Shown here: piece after piece, positions 61,577-64,000 of the stretch | How positions within the stretch are numbered: position 1 is the first letter of the stretch | How the letters are laid out: each line of letters starts with the position of its first letter | DNA from: Callipepla californica brunnescens | Taxonomy: Eukaryota; Chordata; Aves; Galliformes; Odontophoridae | NCBI GenBank assembly: GCA_023055505.1 | Contig: JALIRH010000002.1 | Location: 39,255,733 to 39,319,732 of the forward strand | Direction: 5' to 3' | Length of the DNA stretch: 64,000 bases | Notes under the pieces: generated by a model | Told to the model about the DNA's origin: nothing | The model's database searches: none | What the model saw: the letters and a program-made list of their open reading frames with translations, nothing else | Translations under genes and position numbers: made by a program

Positions 61577-61843
61577 ATGGAGAGCGGCGACCGGGACATG
61601 TACCGGCAGTTCCAGGACTGGTGCCTCCGGACTTACGGGGACTCGGGCAAAACCAAGACGGTGACCCGTAAAAAATACGAGCGGATCGTCCAGCTGCTGA
61701 ACGGCTCCGAGTCGAGCTCCACGGATAACGCCAAATTCAAATTCTGGGTCAAATCTAAAGGCTTCCAGCTCGGCGGCTCGGACGAGGTCAGTGGTGGTGC
61801 TGGAGGAGGGAAGCAAGTGCTGTACGTGCCAGTCAAAACCACG
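61577..61843 (+). CDS. NOL4: Nucleolar protein 4, first coding exon (partial)
   Basis: This exon encodes the first 89 residues of NOL4, a nuclear and nucleolar protein that in vertebrates is expressed mainly in brain and testis. Its molecular role is poorly defined. The reading is recognised from the conserved family amino terminus: MYRQFQDWCLRTYGD (residues 8-22), the basic TKTVTRKKYERI segment (26-37), and KFKFWVKSKGFQL (53-65). A Gly-rich stretch (73-78) and QVLYVPVKTT (80-89) follow. The ATG at 61,577 has A at -3 and G at +4. It is the family's usual start and the first in-frame ATG after an upstream stop. The upstream open frame has only a GTG. The exon ends in phase 0 at ACG then GTTAGT (61,844). 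A second in-frame donor, GAG then GTCAGT, at 61,787 would drop 19 residues. Most of the protein lies beyond the window. NOL4L, the paralogue, is the main alternative. No transposon-like or foreign features are seen in the exon. Confidence 0.87.
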
Positions 61844-62220
61844 GTTAGTAGAGAATCGTCTTCTTGTTCTATGTCGGCCGCCGCAGCCCTCTCCGGGAGC
61901 GGGGGGGAGCCGCAGCCACAGTTGGCTCCTTCCTCCCTCTCCCCCGAGTCATCATCACCGTGTCGCGCCCGCCTGTCACATCCCCACCGCCGCGCTCTTT
62001 GTGGGCCCGAGCGAGCGATCACGCGCGGAACACACCCGCCGCTCCCCGCCGCCGCTCTCGTCGCCGCCGTCGCCCCCCGTTCCCCCCCGGCCGCGGCTCC
62101 GGGAGCGGGCCATTGTCCCGCAGCCCGCCCGGCCATTGTGCCCGGCCCCGGGCACCGCCGATGCGCGGGGCGGGCGCCGTGCGCGGCTCGGCCGGGGCTT
62201 TCCCCGGGATGTCTGAAGCC

Positions 62221-62287
62221 GGGGGGGGGGGAAGGGAAGAGAAGGGGAGGGGGGGGGGGGGGGGGGTCGTCTTTTTTTTTTTTTTTT
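62221..62287 (+). repeat. G11, G18 and T16 runs
   Basis: G11 (62,221-62,231), a GA-rich link, G18 (62,249-62,266) and T16 (62,272-62,287) follow one another. The G-runs fit a G-quadruplex. Confidence 0.9.
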
Positions 62288-62706
62288 CTTTTAATTTATT
62301 GTTAGACCGCAGCCCTCGAAACGGCGAGCGGCAGCGGGAGCGTGCGCCTGGCTGGCTCCGGTGCGAGGAGCGGCGGCGGGGAGAGGATGCTCAACAAAGG
62401 GAGCTGGGGTTCCGCATGACCAAATGGTGTCTCTCTCGGTGCTCTGGCCGGGATTGCGCTCGGCCGCTGCCAGCCCCCGGCGGGATGCGGGGCCGCGGAG
62501 CGGGGCGCGGGGCTGACAGCGGGAGAGCTATTATGCTCGCCGGTGGCAGAGGCTGCAGATTTTCCTATGTAAGAAGATGGGAACGGTTGGCTACAAGTAG
62601 GTTTTGCCTATTGAACTCTCTTAATGTCTCATTATTCTGACTTCTTACGCTCCGGGTCACGCAAGCTAAGCTTCTTTTGTCTGTGTGCGGGGCGGAGGGC
62701 GGAGGA

Positions 62707-62739
62707 GGGGGGGGGGCTGGGGGTGGGGGGGGGGGGGGG
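62707..62739 (+). repeat. Second G-run cluster, G-quadruplex candidate
   Basis: G10, G5 and G15 runs are separated by CT and T, enough for at least four G-tracts with very short loops. Confidence 0.9.
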
Positions 62740-63680
62740 TTGGCGGCTGCGAGAGGAAAGCCGGCAATTAAAAATATCCCTGCCCGGGCACCCGGCGTGG
62801 CCGAGCACCGTTCGTTCCCCGGTTCGGTGGGAGCCCGGCGGCGGGTGGGCGGCGCGGCCAACGGGGCTCCGTGGAAGCGTTCTGGGTCTGGCCGTGACGT
62901 AGCTGCCGGGGAGGGAAGGAGCTGCCGGGCATCCCTTGGCAGCATCGCCCGCCGGCTGCGGGGAGGCCGAGGTGGGAGATTCGTCGTCGGGAGTTCATAA
63001 ATACGGAGACTGAAAGCGAAGGGGAAACGCCGGAGGGGGTCTGATCCCTGTCGGTGGCCTCTGTGCGCTACCGCGTTCTAGGTGTGCCTACAGAGCCGGG
63101 CGCTGCGCCAGCCCCTCTGGCCTGCCAGGTGATGGGCTGCCGACCTCACCCCCAGCAGGCGCCCTAGGTAAAATTTAATCTTCAGGGAAATCCGACCACA
63201 AATGGAACAAGGAGTTGTCCACAACCAAAGTCTCCATATGGGTTGCTATTTTTTAATATCTCTTCTGCTTAAGGGCAATGATTTTGGAGAGTCAGCAGGC
63301 AAGATCTTTTATTCCTAAGACCATTCTTTACTACAGCGAGTTCAAAGTTGGAAGCAAACCCCTATTTTTAAGAGGAAAACTGCACTGACCACGCTACTAA
63401 ACAAAAAAGCTATCCCAGATTCTACAACGCAGAATTTAAAAATGAAGGGCTTACCTGGGCTTACTTCTGCCTGTCCCACCACACATCCCTTCTTCTATTT
63501 TAGTGCCAGGTCACATATTCAGTGTTTTTGTTTTTCCTTCAGAGACCTTAGTGAGAGGTTGAGCACTTTGCTGGGCTCGCCTTTGTTCATGTGGGGGATC
63601 ATACCCTCAGCAGTGAATATTGGTGCATATCCCTTAAGTGAGTATATCGGCAATGATATCTGTATGGAAATAACTACCTC

Positions 63681-64000
63681 AGAATCATAGAATCTTTTGA
63701 GCTGGAAGAGACCTTTAAAGGTCATGTAGTCCAACTCCCACACAGTGAACAGGGATATCCACAGCTTGATCAGGTTGCCCAGAGCCCAGTTCAGCCTGAC
63801 CTTGGATGTCCTCAGTGACGGGGCATCATCCACCTCCCTGGGCAACCCGTTCCAGTGCCTCACCATCCTTCTTCTTCATAGCCAATCTAAATTTCCCCTC
63901 TTTTATTTTGAAACCATTTCCCCTTGTCCTATCACAACGGATCATGATGAAGAGTCTGTCCACTTCCTTCTTACCTCCTTCCTTTAGATACTGTAAGGCT
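63681..64000 (-). repeat. CR1 LINE, 3' end, cut by window edge
   Basis: On the minus strand: AGAATCATAGAATCTTTTG at the left, then GAGCTGGAAGAGACCTTTAA, CACCTCCCTGGGCAACCCG and CCATTTCCCCTTGTCCTATC. The element continues beyond the window. It lies within NOL4 intron 1, antisense to the gene. Confidence 0.95.

Larger units (their letters stand above)
59900..62560. promoter_or_regulatory. CpG island over NOL4 promoter and exon 1
   Basis: CG dinucleotides and G+C become very dense from about 59,900 and fall off near 62,560, with AT-rich breaks at about 60,310-60,410 and 60,640-60,910. No TATA box is evident. Islands of this type mark broad promoters of developmentally regulated genes. The edges are estimated by eye. 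A smaller GC-rich patch continues at about 62,660-62,980. Confidence 0.9.
61844..64000 (+). other. NOL4: NOL4 intron 1, 5' part
   Basis: The intron starts at GTTAGT and runs off the window. Its first 700 bases are still CpG island. The coding frame stays open by readthrough to a stop at 62,303, ending in translated homopolymers. It contains G-runs at 62,221-62,266 and 62,707-62,739, about 700 bases of ordinary sequence (62,980-63,680), and a CR1 copy. No second exon is seen. Confidence 0.8.

Noticed and set aside
61844..62305. Continuation of the NOL4 frame past the donor for 153 codons.
   Set aside because: It ends in translated G and T homopolymers. Long open frames are expected in CpG islands, and the exon end matches the position where the known protein passes to exon 2.

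Overview
The window reads as bird nuclear DNA, most likely from a galliform such as chicken. It is AT-moderate, gene-poor sequence in which nearly all recognisable interspersed repeats are fragments of one family, the avian CR1 LINE. These carry its terminal ATTCTRTG octamers and pieces of its reverse-transcriptase ORF2. At the right end there is a large CpG island. The species call is inference from repeat content and from the one gene seen.

Layout: bases 1 to about 59,900 are intergenic. I see no intact protein-coding gene there. Open reading frames are short, on both strands, and either lie inside CR1 relics or match no family I know. About 20 CR1 pieces are scattered through it on both strands, with simple repeats between them: a GAAA purine tract at 26.2 kb, an AT/AC array at 50.8 kb, and several A, T and C runs. 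Two short segments at 46.5 and 48.3 kb are bounded by good plus-strand splice signals and could be unannotated exons.

From about 59,900 to 62,560 lies a CpG island containing the promoter and first coding exon of one plus-strand gene. I recognise this exon (61,577-61,843, 89 codons, ending at a splice donor) as the amino terminus of nucleolar protein 4 (NOL4), or less likely its paralogue NOL4L. A CCAAT box and GC boxes sit near 60.03-60.18 kb, and the leader may hold a small intron. The rest of the window (61,844-64,000) is the start of intron 1, which runs off the end with a CR1 copy inside it.

Functionally the window is therefore the 5' flank, promoter and exon 1 of NOL4. In human the NOL4 promoter faces DTNA across a long intergenic interval. 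If synteny holds, the first 59.9 kb is part of that interval and could carry distal control elements. I could run no alignment or conservation test, so these statements rest on reading the sequence.
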